Origin: Polyangia bacterium
GTDB taxonomy: Bacteria; Myxococcota_A; Polyangia; Nannocystales; Nannocystaceae
DNA length: 64,000 nt
Reading direction: 5' to 3'
Assembly (NCBI GenBank): GCA_030429545.1
Contig: JAUIFF010000019.1
Span: 62,001-126,000, forward strand
Each line of letters starts with the position of its first letter. Positions within the stretch are counted from its first letter, which is position 1. The notes under the pieces are model-generated. The model had not been told where the DNA came from and did not search any database. It saw only the letters and a program-made list of their open reading frames with translations. The position numbers and the translations under genes were made by a program. Below, piece by piece: positions 23,316 through 33,400 of this stretch.

Positions 23316-25697
23316 TCAGCCAACACGGCGCCGGCGAACAAGTGCCAACGCGACAAGCCACACCCAGCCAAAATGGCCGGGGGCCTGGGCAACCCGGCAC
23401 CCCCCACCCTCCTGCTCGGGCTCGACCGCTTCACCGTTACTTCGATACAACGCGGGAGACAGACAGCCCTGACCATTCGCGTTGGCCTCGAATTCCTCAA
23501 ATTGTGCGAGAATCGTAGGAGTGTCGAGCGTGGTGGTCTTCGCCTCAGACTGCGGTGAATGTGACACGCACGCGGTTGTTTTTGTGCTTTGCCCGTCGAT
23601 CATACTGGTGGCTCCGACAACCACACAGTATTCGGACTGGACCCCGGGAAACATGACCTGTTGCTCGATCTGGCCCAGTGGTAAGGTTGGAAACTCGGCA
23701 TATACCGGGTAGTCAATGTCTGCCTCCTCCGACATCCATGACTCGGATGGAAGCTCGCTACCATCGGGTGTGAGCCGGGCGACCCAAAGTCGAACCATGC
23801 GCGGGTCGGACAGCCCGGGCACGGTCGCCGAAACTGTCAAAATGGGCTCGTAGCGCTCGGTGGTTGCAATGCAAAAAGACCCAACCCCACAACTACTCCT
23901 GCCGAGCTCACAGCAGGCTTCTTCGACAACTTCTGCCACGTCGACACCGGGTGTGAGCTCGACTTGAAGCTCGCCCGCAAGTCCAGTTTCAGGTCCGCTG
24001 GCCGTGACAAACCCATACTCCAACGCGGGCTCATGCCAGCCGTCGGGGTCGACCACACGAAGCTCGTAACTGTGATTGGGCGAGAGGTCGCTGTCCGGTT
24101 TCCATGTATAGACAAACCGCACGCTGTAGGCACGGTCGGCAACCGGCGGCTTGTGGTCGACAAGATGGATTGACTGGTGACCGGGAATCTGCGTATCCCC
24201 GTCCCACACCTGCAACTCGTAGTCGTCTTCGGGCAGTCCATCCTGCCAAAATCCTTCGTGGGCAGGCACCAGGATCACTCCGTTGGTCGGCAACGGCTGG
24301 GCGTCGAGGTAGGCAATCGATGCATCCACATCTACTCCGGCGGGGCTTGCCGTCGAGCAGGCGCGCGCCTCCTTGGTTGTACCGAGCCACAGTGCGATGG
24401 AACAAGCGATGACAGCCGTCAGTTGTTGTCCTCGCACTTTTGTGCTCCGCCGCCTTCGCGTGCGCCCGAACACGAACAACAACCCCAGTCCAAACGCCGC
24501 CCAGCCATTGTTGCTGTCATTGGGTGAAGCGATGCTACAGCCGGCCAATGCCTCGGTCGAGTGATCGGGCAATAACCGTTCGGGAAACTCCCACCTTTCG
24601 TCCCGCTCATACACATGGACCACACCAGACTCAAAACCCATGGTATGGGCCTGTGGATTGCCAACGAGAACCTGGTTGTCCACCCGTGCGACCGCAACAC
24701 CGTAGAGGTCGTCGCCAACGAAACAAAGCGAGCCAGTAAACTCCCACGCACCGTCCTGCTGTCGCTCGAACTCAGCGAGCTGCCCGTCGAAGTAAAGTGT
24801 GATGCGCGAGCCCGTGAGCGCGGGCACGATGTCCCCCCCTAACGGGTCGTCGGGGCCCGCAAGCTCCGCTTCCAAACCCGCCTCGGCAAGTAAACTCCCG
24901 CGAATGTTCCACACCCCGTCCTCGCCACGCTCGAGCAGGACATCTTCGTAAACAGCCGTCGAGTCGTCGGCCACAAGCGTATGGGGTGAACGGTTCGACA
25001 ACTCGACACGACCGACATCGCGCCACGTGTCACGACCAAACTCAAGCACCGAAATGTCGTCTGAGCTGGCGGCCAGCAACGCATCGCCAGCTATCGCCAG
25101 ACTGGAAACGCGCTGCGGAAAAACAGACTTCTGCTCCCAAGTTGAACCTGTCCACTCGAGCACTCTCAGGTGACTAGCGTCGGCGACAGCTGCACGATCA
25201 CCGGCGAGCGTAAACTCCAGGCCATAGGTAGTTTGTAGCTGTCCAACCGCTGCCCACCCCGCCTGGGTGCGATGAAAAAAGTCGACAACACTGCCCTGGT
25301 CGTTCCACGATTTGACCAGGGCATGATCACCGGAAAGCGCGACGTCACGGCCAAACTCGGTCGAAGATGGATTCACAGGACCGAGGGAATCGACCCACTG
25401 CCACGACCCTGAGAACGATTGATATACATGGACCTCGCCGAGTTGAAACCCGTGGCCATTTGACCCCTTGGCCCCGACCAATAGGGTGTCGCCATCGACA
25501 GCGAGTGCCGTACCAAACCAGTCGTTGGCGTATCGGGTCACTTCAAAGGCCGTGGCATCGTGTAGCCAGATCAACGGTTTGGCCTGTGCCGAGGCTGCGA
25601 GCTGCGTGGCGACGACTGTGGAGGCCAGGCACGCGAGTACCCGGCAGCCCACAACTTCGACGAAACGACGCCGGGCACGGTTTTCATAGATCTGCAT
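23316..25697 (-). CDS. Fused exported protein pair with two MYXO-CTERM-like tails
   Basis: One uninterrupted frame of 793 codons that looks like two secreted proteins. Part one has a signal peptide (cleavage near SAQA, about residue 39), FG-GAP/Kelch-like propeller repeats of the type DGDTLLVGA and SGDHALV, and a MYXO-CTERM-like tail: Cys 387, helix GWAAFGLGLLFVFG, then RTRRRR. Part two begins at once with a second signal peptide (about 421-446, cleavage after ARA) and a beta-rich domain with paired Cys (EEACCELGRSSCGVGSFC). A second tail follows: Cys 767, helix WVWLVALALV, RRRR. No stop separates them. An in-frame GTG at 24437 with a GCGGAG seven bases upstream could start part two alone (373 aa). 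Confidence 0.75.
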   Translation of the reverse strand: MQIYENRARRRFVEVVGCRVLACLASTVVATQLAASAQAKPLIWLHDATAFEVTRYANDWFGTALAVDGDTLLVGAKGSNGHGFQLGEVHVYQSFSGSWQWVDSLGPVNPSSTEFGRDVALSGDHALVKSWNDQGSVVDFFHRTQAGWAAVGQLQTTYGLEFTLAGDRAAVADASHLRVLEWTGSTWEQKSVFPQRVSSLAIAGDALLAASSDDISVLEFGRDTWRDVGRVELSNRSPHTLVADDSTAVYEDVLLERGEDGVWNIRGSLLAEAGLEAELAGPDDPLGGDIVPALTGSRITLYFDGQLAEFERQQDGAWEFTGSLCFVGDDLYGVAVARVDNQVLVGNPQAHTMGFESGVVHVYERDERWEFPERLLPDHSTEALAGCSIASPNDSNNGWAAFGLGLLFVFGRTRRRRSTKVRGQQLTAVIACSIALWLGTTKEARACSTASPAGVDVDASIAYLDAQPLPTNGVILVPAHEGFWQDGLPEDDYELQVWDGDTQIPGHQSIHLVDHKPPVADRAYSVRFVYTWKPDSDLSPNHSYELRVVDPDGWHEPALEYGFVTASGPETGLAGELQVELTPGVDVAEVVEEACCELGRSSCGVGSFCIATTERYEPILTVSATVPGLSDPRMVRLWVARLTPDGSELPSESWMSEEADIDYPVYAEFPTLPLGQIEQQVMFPGVQSEYCVVVGATSMIDGQSTKTTACVSHSPQSEAKTTTLDTPTILAQFEEFEANANGQGCLSPALYRSNGEAVEPEQEGGGCRVAQAPGHFGWVWLVALALVRRRRVG

Positions 25698-26147
25698 CGG
25701 GGATTGGATGATAGCGGGTGCAGGTTATATGCCACCGAGAATTCAAATATGTACACGGGAGCCATGCCAACTTCGTTGGCTTGGCGTGTTGAACCTGCCA
25801 ACCAAAGATGCGGAAGGCTAGCTATCACGCCGATCACAAGCGCTCATGCCGTACGCTGCGTCAACCCGGCGATACCAACTCGCTTCCCCTCGCTTGGGCC
25901 TGGGTGTGGGCAAGGTCGCGCACCTCGACGATTCCGACTTCAAAACCAACTGCCACGGAGGTGAAACCCGGTTGCGATGCCCGAATCTCGGCATTCGCCG
26001 GCTTGTATAACGCCGCCATCCAACCGACACTAGACCTCGGCCCGCTCCTCCCAGACCGCAGCCAAACGCTCGCGCTACCCAGCTAAAAATTGTTGCGACG
26101 TCCGGTGGTCTTCGCTCAAAAAACTTGCTCATACAACAGGCCCGTAC
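25698..26147. other. Intergenic region between divergent genes, nothing convincing
   Basis: About 450 bases holding the promoters of the fused exported protein and the Rieske gene. Small open frames in it have no signal, motif or start context. No dyad or RNA structure was recognised. Confidence 0.5.
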
Positions 26148-27674
26148 ATGACCACAGCACTGCCCCTACCCACTCGCCAACTTTCTGCCCAGGCCCGTGG
26201 CCTCCCGCCGATGCCATGGGGGTGGTTTGTTGTCGGCCTCAGTCACGAGCTGCAACCCGGCGAAGTACGCCCCCTGAGGTACTTCGAGCGCGAGCTGGTT
26301 ATGTTTCGCACCGAGTCGGGAAAAGCCGTGGTGATGGACGCCCACTGCCCGCACCTCGGGGCCGACCTCGGGTTTGGTGGCACGGTCGAGGGTGAGTCGA
26401 TCCGCTGCCCGTTTCACGGCTGGCGGTTTGGCGACGAGGGGCAATGTGTCGAAGTTCCGGAATGCGACCGGATCCCGCCAAAAGCACGAGCCAAGGCCTG
26501 GCACAGCCGCGAGCAAAATGGCGTGATCATGGCCTGGTACCACCCCGATGGCCGCGACCCGACATTTGAGGTCGGCAAGCTCGAAGACGACGGCTGGACC
26601 GCACCCAAAACCGTTGTCTGGCGGGTTCGCACGCACCCCCAAGAAGTTTGTGAAAACACCGTCGACACCGCCCATATGCGACCCGTGCATTCGACCGAAC
26701 CCTCTCGGGTTCGCGGTGGGCCCAACCTCGACGGCCCCAAAATGTCGGTCGACCTGGCGTTTGTCGCCTCGGGTGAAATCGTCGGCATGGAGGGCGACAA
26801 CGATGTCGAGCTCGATATCATGATGTTTGGTCTCGGGGTTATTCAGGTTACCAGCCGGATCCTCAACGCCGGTCTTCTCGCCCGCTACCGCGTATGTTGT
26901 ACACCCGTCGACAGCCAGACGATCGATATCTACGGGCTGTCCGGTGTTCGTTACGGCGACGACCGAGCATTTACCGACGAGGTCTCCAACCTATTTTTTG
27001 AGGCATTTACCAAGGACTTCATCAAGGACTTCCCAATTTGGGAAAACAAGCTCTACCGCGGGCGCCCTGCACTTTCGGGCGCAGATGGCCCGATCGGTTT
27101 GTACCGTCGATGGGCCCGGCAGTTCTATGCCGAAGCCCCGACCACAACCCGCGGCGAGACCCGGTCAAACACACGCCGGAACAACCGTGTCGCCAACGCC
27201 CTGGTCTCGGCACGGGGACTGCTCTCCCGCGTACGCACCGCAGTCAAGCGCCGACGCGGCGAAGGCGAGACCACGACGAACCTCGGCTCGCCCACAACAG
27301 CCAAACCCAAGCCCAAGCCCAAGCCCAAAAAATCCCAGGCTCCGCGCATGCGTGTCGAAAGTGCCGAGCACTACCGGCAAACCCTCGCCAACCGGTTTGT
27401 CCCGAGTGCGGCAACTGGGATCGATGCCGTGTTTCAATGGGAACTCAGCGGCGACGGAGCGGCAACCTTTCACGCGGTCGTACGCGACGGGGACATCGAG
27501 ATCCAAGATGGCCCGCACCCCTCGCCAACGGTCTCTTTGTCGATGACAGCTGACGACTACGTCAAAGTTGTCAACGGCGACCTAGACGGGACCAAAGCAT
27601 TTACCAGCGGTCGCGGCAAGGTCTCTGGCAAGATTCGCATGGCCATGAAGATGCGTTCGATCTTTCCGCAGTAA
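26148..27674 (+). CDS. Rieske non-heme iron oxygenase fused to SCP2 sterol-binding domain
   Basis: Cytoplasmic oxygenase of 508 residues. The Rieske [2Fe-2S] site is C67-P-H69 and C87-x2-H90. The mononuclear iron site is N170-x2-D173-x2-H176-x4-H181 in ENTVDTAHMRPVH. This arrangement fits the KshA/DAF-36-Neverland group that acts on sterols or steroids. A basic linker (about 335-400, with a Lys-Pro repeat) joins residues 401-508, which match an SCP2 sterol-carrier domain (FQWELSGDGAATF, PTVSLSMTADDYVKV, AFTSGRGKVSGKIRMAMKM). The fused carrier domain points to a lipid or sterol substrate; some Nannocystineae make sterols. It needs a separate reductase, and none is visible nearby. Confidence 0.88.
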   Translation: MTTALPLPTRQLSAQARGLPPMPWGWFVVGLSHELQPGEVRPLRYFERELVMFRTESGKAVVMDAHCPHLGADLGFGGTVEGESIRCPFHGWRFGDEGQCVEVPECDRIPPKARAKAWHSREQNGVIMAWYHPDGRDPTFEVGKLEDDGWTAPKTVVWRVRTHPQEVCENTVDTAHMRPVHSTEPSRVRGGPNLDGPKMSVDLAFVASGEIVGMEGDNDVELDIMMFGLGVIQVTSRILNAGLLARYRVCCTPVDSQTIDIYGLSGVRYGDDRAFTDEVSNLFFEAFTKDFIKDFPIWENKLYRGRPALSGADGPIGLYRRWARQFYAEAPTTTRGETRSNTRRNNRVANALVSARGLLSRVRTAVKRRRGEGETTTNLGSPTTAKPKPKPKPKKSQAPRMRVESAEHYRQTLANRFVPSAATGIDAVFQWELSGDGAATFHAVVRDGDIEIQDGPHPSPTVSLSMTADDYVKVVNGDLDGTKAFTSGRGKVSGKIRMAMKMRSIFPQ

Positions 27675-27734
27675 CCAACCACGACCACTCGGTCGGGTTG
27701 AAAGATCCGCGAACAACCCGTTTAGAGTGCGCCA

Positions 27735-28022
27735 ATGAACGCAAACCTTCGCGCCCCAACGGCGTTTTCTGGGATGCTGGTTTTCATTTTCGGGACCATC
27801 TTGTGGATGGTCTCTGAGCGGCCAGAGTTTCGTAGCGAGCAGGGCGTCAGCCCAACCGGGCAAACACTCGCAGTGCTCGGTCAAGGTAGCACGGGTCTCG
27901 GTGCAGCTTGGCTAGGCTATCGCGGAATTAATGCGGTTCGCGAACAAAATCGACGTGAGCGCGGAACGCCAAAGCCCGGGCCTGCAGAGCGTTCAGATGG
28001 GAATACCAACGACGAGCAGTGA
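27735..28022 (+). CDS. Small two-helix membrane protein
   Basis: Protein of 95 residues with two hydrophobic helices (FSGMLVFIFGTILWMV and a Gly-rich VLGQGSTGLGAAWLGYRG) and a long charged cytoplasmic tail ending in PGPAERSDGNTNDEQ. No family is recognised. It is 60 bases downstream of the Rieske gene, so it may be co-transcribed, but there is no further evidence of a joint role. Confidence 0.6.
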   Translation: MNANLRAPTAFSGMLVFIFGTILWMVSERPEFRSEQGVSPTGQTLAVLGQGSTGLGAAWLGYRGINAVREQNRRERGTPKPGPAERSDGNTNDEQ

Positions 28023-28198
28023 ACCTAGCTCAACAACCCTCGCCATCGGCGAAGGTTCGCCGCATCGGACAGTTACCACTTAATCGGTCGCCGGAGCTAA
28101 ACAACGTTCCGAAAGACTGTCCTCTACTACATGTCTAAAAACACACATCGACAGTTTTCCCAGTAATCGCCTATCATCCCGAAGTTTGGGAGGTCGCG

Positions 28199-29359
28199 AT
28201 GTTGAATCTTGCGGTAGCTTCGGTATTTCACACGGATCCACGGGCTGCCGGGATCGACTTGGCTAAGGAGCTGCAGGACGAGCTCGACGGTGCGACCGCT
28301 GATGTCATCGTCCTCGGCGTCGGCGCACGTCATGCACCCAAACCTGTCGTTGAGGCATTTCGTCAGACACTCGGTGCCCAAACTCAACTTGTGGGGTACT
28401 CATCATTCGCAGAAATCAGCCAAGGAGAGGCGGTTGTCCACTCCGTAACAGCCCTCGCACTACACTCGTCAGAGCATCGGTTTGAAACTGTCAGCATCGA
28501 CGATGCCACAGCCGATCCATTCGCCGGCGGCAAGCAGCTCGCAACGCAGCTGAGCGAAAAGCCTGCCCTCGTACTCGTGTTTTTTGATGGACTGGCCCTC
28601 AACGCCTCTGCGCTGCTGCGCGGGGTCGAAGCTGCACTCGGACCGGATGCACCAGTCTACGGCGGTGGGGCTGGCGATGTCGGAGACTTCAGTGGTACGT
28701 ACCAAATCCACGGAGATAAAGTCATCAGTGGTGGTGCCGTGGCCGTAGCCATATACGGACCTCTGCAAATCGCGGCAGTTCATCGCAGCGGGTGGCAGCC
28801 CATGGGAGCAGTTCGCCGATGTACACGAGTCGCGAACGGGAATGTTTTGCTCGAGGTTGACCATAAGCCGGCTCTTGACATGTATCGAACATACTTAGGT
28901 GACCGCGTCCGCCAGATGCCGGGTATCGCAGTCGAGTTCCCCGTTGGTATCTGTGGCGTCGGGGAGGAGTCGAGTGTCGAGAACGAACAAATCATGTTCC
29001 TTCGCACCGTGGTTGGTGTCGATGAGTCTCAGCAGGCGCTTATCCTAGCTGGTGAAATCCAAAAAAACTCAACGATTCGTATGACTGCCACCACGAAGGA
29101 AGACGTGATTGCTAGCGCCACGGAGGCGACGACGGAGGCCCTCACACAACTTCCCAAACCGACACTCGCCCTATTTTTCACGTGTATGGCCCGAAAAATC
29201 GTGCTGGGACCCCGCTACAAAGATGAGTTGACGGCATCGATGGCGTTGCTGGGGGATGTCCCTTCGTTTGGGTTTTACACCTATGGCGAAGTTGCACCGG
29301 TCGACGGGCATAGTACGGTTCACAGTCAAGTCTGCGTGACACTACTCGTACAGGGGTAA
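28199..29359 (+). CDS. FIST-domain sensory protein (FIST_N plus FIST_C)
   Basis: Soluble protein of 386 residues with the two FIST domains and no membrane helix. The N-terminal half has VIVLGVGARH, LVGYSSFAEIS, and the VYGGGAGD block. The C-terminal half has LDMYRTYLGDRV, NEQIMFLRTVVGVDE, LALFFTCMARKIVLG and FGFYTYGEVAPV, which match FIST_C. FIST domains are predicted to bind small ligands such as amino acids and are usually fused to, or next to, signalling outputs. Here the output is probably the STAS protein that starts ten bases after the stop. Confidence 0.88.
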   Translation: MLNLAVASVFHTDPRAAGIDLAKELQDELDGATADVIVLGVGARHAPKPVVEAFRQTLGAQTQLVGYSSFAEISQGEAVVHSVTALALHSSEHRFETVSIDDATADPFAGGKQLATQLSEKPALVLVFFDGLALNASALLRGVEAALGPDAPVYGGGAGDVGDFSGTYQIHGDKVISGGAVAVAIYGPLQIAAVHRSGWQPMGAVRRCTRVANGNVLLEVDHKPALDMYRTYLGDRVRQMPGIAVEFPVGICGVGEESSVENEQIMFLRTVVGVDESQQALILAGEIQKNSTIRMTATTKEDVIASATEATTEALTQLPKPTLALFFTCMARKIVLGPRYKDELTASMALLGDVPSFGFYTYGEVAPVDGHSTVHSQVCVTLLVQG

Positions 29360-29368
29360 GCTCCATCC

Positions 29369-30118
29369 ATGCCGTGTAACGAGTGTATTTTTCTCCGGCA
29401 CAGTGCCGAGGACCTACCCCTGAGGGAGGTTGTCAAGATCGCCCGAGACTGCGGCGACTGTGGTTTACGCCTGGCGACAGCCAACACCGAGGAGGGCGTG
29501 CAAACACTTCTCAGTCGCCTCGAGCAGGCTTCCCACAAAATCCGTACACTCGAGCGAGCTCAACGACGAGCGCAGGCCGAAGTCGACAACCTCCGCAACG
29601 AGTACACACATATGGAGAGCCGAATCGCAGTACTCGAGCATGTACGAGATACGAGTGCACGCGAAGCCGACGAGGAACTCGCACGCAGGCGGGAAGAGCT
29701 CGTGCGCCGGACCAACGAATTACTCGACACATCAATGCCGATCATTCCAGTTGAGCAAACAATCGCAGTACTACCGATAATTGGTACGTTTACTCTTGCA
29801 CGAGCATCCATCCTGCAGGAGCGGCTCTTGGTCTCTATCAACCGCATGGGCCTAAAAATTGTGATTGTCGATCTGACTGCGCTGCGCCAACTCGAAGCCG
29901 AAACAGCAGCTTCATTGAGCAAGTTATTTGCCGCTGTCAAACTCCTTGGAGCAACCATTCTCTGTTGTGGACTCCCGCCCGAAATCGCCAAGTTTGCAGT
30001 GATCGCGGGCATCGATTTTCAGGGGATCCGGATGTACCAAACGCTTGCAAGCGCACTTGCGGAGGTTGGCTTTTGTCGGCTCGTAGATAGCTCGCGCCCA
30101 CACGAGCGACTGGCGTAA
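29369..30118 (+). CDS. Coiled-coil STAS-domain regulatory protein
   Basis: Cytoplasmic protein of 249 residues. It opens with a Cys-containing segment (MPCNECIF, DCGDCGL) that might bind metal. A coiled coil follows over about residues 45-125. The C-terminal half is a STAS domain (IPVEQTIAVLPIIGTFTLARASIL, IVDLTALRQLEAETAASLSKLF, GATILCCGLPPEIAKFAV) of the RsbR/RsbS type. The usual phospho-acceptor position carries Thr or Glu-Thr in DLTALRQLEAETA, so partner kinase control is possible but not evident. It is tightly linked to the FIST gene, suggesting that ligand sensing by FIST is passed to a STAS-based complex. Confidence 0.85.
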   Translation: MPCNECIFLRHSAEDLPLREVVKIARDCGDCGLRLATANTEEGVQTLLSRLEQASHKIRTLERAQRRAQAEVDNLRNEYTHMESRIAVLEHVRDTSAREADEELARRREELVRRTNELLDTSMPIIPVEQTIAVLPIIGTFTLARASILQERLLVSINRMGLKIVIVDLTALRQLEAETAASLSKLFAAVKLLGATILCCGLPPEIAKFAVIAGIDFQGIRMYQTLASALAEVGFCRLVDSSRPHERLA

Positions 30119-30424
30119 CGGACGTTGCCGATTTCCAGCTGGCCGCTTTTTTTGACTCTGCCCACGCCTGCCGCCGCTTTTCTCACGCGTCGATGACGGG
30201 GTTTGAAACGCAGTCGTCCCCGAGTGTCTTGCGAGGCACGCCCTCGGCAAACTCGGCAGTGAGGCGGCGTGTCGCGAAACACCACAGGTTACTTGACTAC
30301 TGAGCTTCGGGCGGTGAGTCACACACACAACCGAGGGAACTGTACTCGTAGTCGCCAACAGGATACATGTAGGCACACACATCTCTCGTTGCCCTCGGCA
30401 AACAGCCTATGAAATAATCCGCGG
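30119..30424. other. Intergenic region, nothing convincing
   Basis: About 306 bases between the STAS gene and the next plus-strand gene. Open frames on the minus strand overlap the STAS gene and show no motif. No clear terminator or operator was seen. Confidence 0.5.
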
Positions 30425-33400
30425 ATGCTTTTTCGGCCGTCTGTCCTCCTTTGCAGTGCTCTCATCGCGGCCGGTATTGTCGCCGCTCCACAACAGGCCG
30501 CAGCGTTTTCCACCCGTGTGCATATTGTCGTGGCCAACGACGTGCGCAAGGCACTGCTCGACTCGGGCGACGGCACCATCGCCCTGCGGTTTGGCGACCA
30601 TGCCGTCCTGATTGCACCCGAGGATGCCGAGGCGATTGCCGACCACCCGCTGGCATTTCGTGCCGGAGCTGTAGGGCCCGACAACATGGTCTTCCCCGGC
30701 ATGACCGACCCATCCCACGCCCTCGGCCAGCACCCGTTTGAACAGTGCGAACTGCTCTACCAACAGGCGCTCACCGGCGAGGAGCGTGCATATGCACTGG
30801 GCTGTTTCTTACACGGCTCGACCGACGCCGTCGCCCACCACTACGTCAATTTTATGACGGGCGAGACGTTCACGCTAACACCGATCACAAGCGGCAGGAT
30901 GGATGCCTACGACAACGTGGTGCGCCATATCCTCGCCGAGTCGGCGATCCAGTCTGCCGCGTTTGAGCTCAATCCCGAGGCATTTGCCGACTCCAAACTG
31001 CTCCACACCATCCCCATAGGCTTTGTGTTGCGCGCCTACCTCGATGTCGACAGTCCGTTGTGGCAGCTGATGGCCGCCCACGCCAAGAGCGAGTACGACA
31101 AGGCCGTGGCCGACAATCCGGAGGCCTCCCTGCCGACCATTGTAGCTGCAATGGATGTGGCTGCCGCCGACCACCTCGTGATGTCGCCGGTGTACTTGGG
31201 CCACATCGACCAACTGATCGACGACAAGCGGGCCGAGCTCGAACAGGCCGTGCTGACCATGCAAGACCACAACACCCCCGAGGGTTCACAGTTGCTGGTC
31301 GAGCCCGGCGACGATGGCATGCTCGGGACCAAAGACGACGACACCGATTGCTCGGTGAGTTGCCCCCAGCTGTTTGCGACCTACTTCACCTACGCCGGCT
31401 TGCTCGCGCCCCGCTACAACGCCCAAAACCAAGAGCTCCCCTCGGCGTTCGACAAAATAAGCGACGAGCTGCGGGTTGAAATGCAGCAGTTTCATGTCGC
31501 CTACTTGCAAACGGTGCAGAACCTATCGGCCAAACTCAACCGCGAACCCTCGGAAATGGATGGTGGGTTTGGCGTGACCAAGGATGAGCTCGCGGAGGTG
31601 TTTGGCCCGCTCGACGACTGGGTCGATGCCGTGTCGACGATCGACTACGACACACTTGTCCACGCGGTTGTCCCCGACTGGATTATTGACCTCGACACCT
31701 TCATGCAAGCCGCGGGTGTCGATGTCGACCTCGCCGCCATCATCGAGGCCGTATTTGCCCCCATCATTGATCCAATTCGCGATGCGATTTACGGGGCATT
31801 TGTCGCCCAAGCCCAACAGTACCTCGACGGCCTCGTCGAAACCATCGAGGCCCAAAAAGACATGATCTACGCCGAGTACGACGCCCGCCTGGCCGCGGCT
31901 GCCCACCCAGACCTCAACGGCGATACGCTCGACCACCTCTACGACAGCGGGTTGTATGGACATGCATTTAATATCACCGCGGCAGCGCTCGCCAGCCACC
32001 AAGCGGTGCTCCCTGCCGAGACCGACACCGACGATGGTGGGCCCAACTCGTTTGATGCCTCCTACACCCCCGCGTGGATGCAAGCCGGTGCCTGTGGGTA
32101 CCTACAGGAGGCCATCTTCCCGCTCGGAATCGATGTTACCGGCGCGCTTTCTGTCCGCATCGGGGCCGAGCACTACCCTGCCCAACTCTCCGAGGATGCA
32201 CCGGTTGAGTGCCACGACGGTCTGCTGACGGCTTTTACGGATGTACCTACACAGAGTAACTGCGGCGTGGTGGGGCTTCCCGACCTCCTCGAAAGCCCGG
32301 TTGGCTCGGTCTCGCGGGCCTTTCCCCCAGCCTTTGGCGAGCAATCGGGATGTGCCAATGTGGTCGTGCCAGGCCTGCCCGAGCCCCCCGACGACTCCGG
32401 TACCGATACTGATACTGACACCGACGGGGGGTCCGAAACCGCGGGAGAGAGCGACTCCCAAACGGGTTCCACCGGCGACGAGACAGACGGTACGGGCGAC
32501 GAAACGGCCGGCCCGGGCTCGACCACCAACACCCCGGCAACCGGCAGCGATTCGAGTGCGACGACAACCGACGGCCAGGATGACGACAGCGGATGTGGCT
32601 GCCACCAATCGCAAGACGATCAGACCCTCGGGTTTGCCCTCAGCCTGCTCGGCCTGCTCGGCCTACGCAAACGACGTCGAGCCGCTCGCACGCGTGCGAA
32701 CGGTCCGCGGGCAGGAGGGACGGCTGTTATCCTTGCATGTACATTTGGAATCGCGGTCACGGCCTGTGGTGGCGACGACATGATGGATAGCGAGGCGGGT
32801 ACGGCTGGCACCACGCAGGTCACCACCGACCCCGCAACCACCGAGGTGACAACGGGTGGGCCCGAAACCTCTGATACAGGCGACACCACCGACACAACTG
32901 ACTCTGATGCATCTACAAGTGATTCGACGTCTGAGTCTGAAACTTCCGAGTCCAGCGAAACCGAAGGTACAACCGTCGACACCGACACCGAGACATCCGA
33001 CGGCACAACCACCGGTAGCCAGGCCGGCGAACTGCTCGACGCCCTCGACGGTACGGTGTGGTTTGGCGAGCAAACCCGAGACGGCCTCGACCGCGGCTTC
33101 GAGTTGCGGTTTGACTCCGAGTCGCTGCTGTGGTCCGAGCTGCGCAACCCCTACGGCCCCTCGCGGCTGCGAGAGATGCGAGCGATGCAAGTTGAAGACG
33201 ACGGTAAAACCGTGCACACAACCGTCATCCAACCCCCGGGCTGGGAGGTACACCCCGAAAACGGCCGGACCGACGAGTGGGAAGTCGAAGTCATCGACGG
33301 CGACCCGAGAATCCTGCGTACGGTCCGCGACGGGGTCGTCGAAGAGTTTACCGAGGGCGAGTGGCCAACACCCGCCGGAGGGCTGACAGCGACCGCGCAT

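Noticed and set aside
22711..23472. Plus-strand frame of 253 codons
   Set aside because: It lies antisense to the membrane protein at 22729 and the end of the fused exported protein. Both antisense genes have clear helices or tails, and this frame has none.
25818..26132. Minus-strand frame of 104 codons before the Rieske gene
   Set aside because: No ribosome-binding site, signal, helix or family pattern, and low-complexity Arg/Ser content.
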